Shown one piece after another: positions 51,901 through 53,459 of a stretch of 53,459 nt of DNA. Each line of letters begins with the position of its first letter. Position 1 is the first letter of the stretch. A program made the translations under genes and the position numbers. This stretch comes from Mycolicibacterium elephantis DSM 44368 (GTDB taxonomy: Bacteria; Actinomycetota; Actinomycetes; Mycobacteriales; Mycobacteriaceae), in the NCBI RefSeq assembly GCF_004014805.1, contig NZ_ATDN01000027.1, positions 1-53,459 of the forward strand. Direction: 5' to 3'. The notes below the pieces were generated by a model. That model saw nothing but the letters and a program-made list of their open reading frames with translations, did no database searches and was not told the origin of the DNA.

Positions 51901-52320
51901 CTGTGGACGCCCGACGACAAGGGGGCCGCACCGGCGGCGACGGATTCGCTCCTTCTGGTGCGACCTGACGTCGCCGTCGAGCAACGCGAAACCGAAGTGA
52001 CGCCACCAGGCCCGGATGATGAGGCCACACCGGCCGAGGACGACGACAAGACACCAAAGCCACCAGTCGATATCGCGTTCCCACCCCAGAAGACCCGTTT
52101 CTACGGAGTCAAGACCCTCAGCGCCGACAAGATCGCTCTCGACTTCAAGAACGTTGCGGAGGAGATCATCGCCCACCTCCGGGACACCGGCACCAAACTC
52201 ATCGTGAAGATCGAAATCGAAGCAACCGACGCGACCGGCTTCGATGAAGGCAAGATCCGCACGGTGTCCGAGAATGCGCAGACGCTGAAGTTTGACCAGT
52301 CAGGCTTCGAGGAGAGCTGA
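48979..52320 (+). CDS. DUF499-type ATPase with N-terminal Swt1/HEPN-like domain
   Basis: An 1113-aa protein, last gene of the operon (2-bp gap). The N-terminal 130 residues are a Swt1-like HEPN domain: YAIELREVRNTWAHHGSTF carries Arg105-x4-His110, the HEPN RNase motif. The ATPase core has PVINLQTNFGGGKTHSMLAL (Walker A Lys262) and PAVILIDEWVAYARSL (Asp371, Glu372), typical of the DUF499 family. RTRGVLRLMSTVIHALW and GRLGSAHKG-like stretches continue the family. The C-terminus (about 980-1110) is acidic and proline-rich (PPGPDDEATPAEDDDKTPKP) before a final alpha/beta part. In related systems the ATPase controls the helicase or methyltransferase complex; an intact HEPN site would add RNA cleavage as an abortive step. 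Confidence 0.87.
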   Translation: MALSNRERIDRMFVAMAPVLDDFIASIVGQGNPSLGAEWTKLVQGKDVKNGVPATKTYEPLDPQVQFRMLTEANITGGYRKGWYPFDEALGKAGKSYAIELREVRNTWAHHGSTFSDDDAYRALDTGERLLKLVGAASVADEVRSIRLNLRRVTAHKDDKKVLKAAVDNPESSGLKPWREVLPPHDDVATGNFAASEFAADLYKVAFGGEQDADYADPVEFFKRTYLTEGLIDLIGRAVRRLSGDDNAPPVINLQTNFGGGKTHSMLALWHIGCGLPVGKFPQETQDLLTANGYTGTKVNRVAIVGNHLSPSGVVKDDGTRVNTIWGELAWQLGGAEAFALVAKADADRTHPGPALHELLAKYSPAVILIDEWVAYARSLVGRDDLAGGTFDDQFTFAQSLTEAAKGTSGVLLVISIPASSTGDDGDKIVAGNAEEVGGANGLEALKRLQNVVRRVADQWRPASSSEAYQIVRQRLFKQPDAAALAAIGATARAYVEMYRKYSDDFPRDSRDPAYEDRIKRTYPIHPELFDRLYEEWSSLERFQRTRGVLRLMSTVIHALWTGEDASPLIMPGSIPLATANVNSELTQYLQDSWKAIIDADVDGPNSEPARIDAAKPLFGQRSLTKRLARTVFFGAVPTIGSAHKGLETQRVFLGTAVPGDVPGNFHSALTQLGDRATYFYSGSGKYWYDLQANITRTAKDQAERLHKEDVWAEIVRRLLGQAKTRGDFAGVHVCPESNADIPDTDEARLVILHPKVAHKRGADSAAKEFAKQATEHRGTANRTNRNMLAYLAADEARLDELDSAVREYLGWTHVLGNEADLDLTQNQKNQATQRQTQADGTVNSRLLQTFTWALVPTQPDPGAPFVIRETKVEGQSPALAERVSRRLGSDGDLSIRQAAATIRLAIGKVPQIWKDGHVSLGALWRLYSQYPYMPRLRDRRVLDEGIVDMPMIWHADAFALATGFDEAAGRYIGLWTPDDKGAAPAATDSLLLVRPDVAVEQRETEVTPPGPDDEATPAEDDDKTPKPPVDIAFPPQKTRFYGVKTLSADKIALDFKNVAEEIIAHLRDTGTKLIVKIEIEATDATGFDEGKIRTVSENAQTLKFDQSGFEES

Positions 52321-52327
52321 AGCGCGA

Positions 52328-53383
52328 TCACAACCGCAACGCGACGGCCCGTTCATCAAGGAAGACCAGCAGTGCGCAGACCATCATCAACCCCTGAACC
52401 GCATTGCCTCTCGTGAACTGCTTCGTGCTCACCGAGTGCGCAGTCCCGTTGCGGCTAAATGTCGTCGGGACAGGATCACCCTTGTCGGGATAGAACTGCT
52501 GCCACGCCTGCCACACGGGCGCGAAGGCGATGTACTCATGCGCGGTGAACTCGTCGTATGCCGCATTCGTCGTCGTGCGACCATTCGGCGTGTACAGATA
52601 CCTTGCCTTTCCGAAGTAGGTGTTCACGATCGAGTCCACGAGTGACCCTGTGAGAGCCTGGGCCGCAGCCGTGTGTCCCTCATCGAGAGCATCGAGCGCA
52701 GCAATGGCGATCGACACGTACGAAGTGACCGCCTCCGACCTGCAGCCCCCAACCGCAGCGCGGCAGTCCGCCGAGATGGCCTTGCACCGACGGCCGAGAA
52801 TCTCTCGTCGTTTCGATGCGCCGTTAGCGCGGATTAGTGCCTCAGCGATGGACGGGCGCGGCACGCCGTAGAGCGCGATGCCGTCCACCATGACGACTTG
52901 TTCGACCTCTTCGAAGCGCAGCCCCTCGATTCCGCGGAGATTCGACGGGTAGAAAGACCGCTGGATTGCCTCAAGCGTCGGGCCAATGTTCTTGAGCCAC
53001 GTCGCCTGATTCGCGGCGAACTGCTGCGCGATCTTCGCGAAAGAGCTGCTTAAGCCAAAATCAACGTTCTTCGTCAACTCCGCGGTGATCGCGTTTAGGT
53101 GCGGCTGTGCCAACACCGTGGATTTGAAGATGTCACTGTCGATGGCTGCGAGCGGTTTCTGCAGGTTCGCCTGCGCGCCGAGGAACGCCTTGATCGAGTG
53201 CTGACTTATCGCCCGCTGCGCGTCAGCCAGCCGGGTCGCCTTGGCGATTGCCTGCATGGTGGACTCCGGCAGCTTGAACGCTTTTGTCATCGCAATATCT
53301 GCAGCCAGCTTCGAGACGGCTGGGCTCAAAATGTTCTGCACCCTGAATTCGACGGGCGAGATGGCGCGACGCATAGTCTCCAT
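52328..53383 (-). CDS. Uncharacterised HEPN-like protein convergent with the defence operon
   Basis: A 351-aa soluble protein starting METMRRAISPVEFRVQNILS. The first 150 residues are long Ala-rich helices. A conserved middle (ANGASKRREILGRRCKAISA) precedes a helical C-terminus in which TTFSRNGTAHSVSTKQFTRG gives Arg311-x4-His316, the HEPN RNase motif, followed by a helix ending LMMVCALLVFLDERA. Similar C-termini occur in proteins of unknown function near phage-defence loci. It ends 7 bp from the ATPase stop on the opposite strand. The start is uncertain (no clear Shine-Dalgarno; ATG 53372 is an alternative). No membrane segment is convincing. Confidence 0.65.
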   Translation of the reverse strand: METMRRAISPVEFRVQNILSPAVSKLAADIAMTKAFKLPESTMQAIAKATRLADAQRAISQHSIKAFLGAQANLQKPLAAIDSDIFKSTVLAQPHLNAITAELTKNVDFGLSSSFAKIAQQFAANQATWLKNIGPTLEAIQRSFYPSNLRGIEGLRFEEVEQVVMVDGIALYGVPRPSIAEALIRANGASKRREILGRRCKAISADCRAAVGGCRSEAVTSYVSIAIAALDALDEGHTAAAQALTGSLVDSIVNTYFGKARYLYTPNGRTTTNAAYDEFTAHEYIAFAPVWQAWQQFYPDKGDPVPTTFSRNGTAHSVSTKQFTRGNAVQGLMMVCALLVFLDERAVALRL

Positions 53384-53459
53384 GAACTCGCGAAGCGGCT
53401 CACGCTGCGGGAACGTCCCGGGGAGTGGTGTAAGTGATGGCGGCGTGTCGGTCCCTGAC

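Larger units (their letters stand above)
33238..53459. mobile_element. Integrated genomic island carrying replication and defence genes (right end outside window)
   Basis: The region right of the tRNA-Phe fragment has no recognisable M. tuberculosis-like synteny. It begins with an HUH rolling-circle replication protein and then carries mostly defence-type genes: PIN nuclease, TIR-like, trypsin-like protease, SNF2 helicase, DNA methyltransferase, DUF262-HNH, HEPN-ATPase and a further Rx4H protein. Parts of the methyltransferase gene (about 45,000-46,700) are visibly poorer in GC than the flanks. No integrase, excisionase, FtsK-like transfer protein or phage structural gene is seen, so the integrase is probably near the other att site outside the window. 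Gaps without genes at 33,289-33,479, 36,787-36,997 and 38,171-38,436 show nothing I can name. Confidence 0.75.

Noticed and set aside
40935..52320. Classical DISARM or BREX
   Set aside because: No DUF1998 helicase-associated protein, no phospholipase-D nuclease, no PglZ/BrxC-type set. Only the SNF2 helicase and methyltransferase are shared in general type.
1..53459. CRISPR array
   Set aside because: No regularly spaced short repeats and no cas genes; the only tandem repeats are the rpfA 87-mer, the fadA decamer and the hexamer in the PIN operon.
33289..53459. Prophage
   Set aside because: No capsid, tail, portal, terminase or lysis gene in 20 kb; the HUH Rep fits a plasmid-like or integrative element better.

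Overview
The window is high-GC DNA from a mycobacterium, most likely a fast-growing Mycolicibacterium-type species. The first 33 kb follow, in inverted orientation, a gene order I know from Mycobacterium tuberculosis Rv0854 to Rv0867c: rpfA, moaE2, mog, moaC2, Rv0863, Rv0862c, the XPB helicase, fadB, fadA, dapC, SRPBCC proteins and far. These identifications rest on protein motifs, lengths and remembered synteny; no search was run.

Layout. 1-6.5 kb: C-terminal end of a resuscitation-promoting factor with an 87-bp tandem repeat, a tightly overlapped molybdopterin operon (moaC-mog-moaE, minus strand), and the Rv0862c-like/XPB helicase pair (plus strand). 6.5-12.7 kb: a lineage-variable set (cupin, nitronate monooxygenase, LLM-class F420 oxidoreductase, amidase, a small membrane protein, a PPOX-fold protein, an adenylate-forming ligase). 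12.7-19.2 kb: the fadA-fadB beta-oxidation operon, a dapC-like aminotransferase, an SRPBCC protein and the far CoA-transferase. 19.2-25.0 kb: two large STAND-type regulators, one a broken cyclase/ATPase and one a LuxR. 25.0-33.2 kb: small fold-type enzymes, a UBP zinc-finger gene broken by an in-frame TGA, an FAD-dependent desaturase-like oxidoreductase with a TetR regulator and two matching palindromic operators, a metallo-beta-lactamase-fold hydrolase, a short-chain dehydrogenase and a second TetR.

At 33,238 the chromosome stops at a 51-nt 3' fragment of tRNA-Phe(GAA) on the minus strand, lacking its 5' half. Everything to its right, up to the window end, looks like an integrated element: an HUH rolling-circle replication protein, then a dense set of defence-type genes. 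These are a PIN-nuclease operon, an orphan with a YNSAKHG motif, a TIR-like/three-TM membrane protein/98-aa trio, a cytoplasmic trypsin-like protease, and a four-gene operon without gaps: SNF2-DUF3883 helicase, DUF1156-type DNA methyltransferase, DUF262-HNH (GmrSD-like) protein, and a DUF499-type ATPase with an N-terminal HEPN motif. A convergent gene with its own Rx4H motif follows.

The island is the candidate for an undescribed system. The helicase-methylase-ATPase core resembles the Hma/DISARM-like class, with a modification-sensing DUF262 nuclease set inside the operon and TIR-, protease- and HEPN-based effectors directly around it. The other end of the island, with a complete tRNA-Phe and probably an integrase, should lie beyond the right edge.
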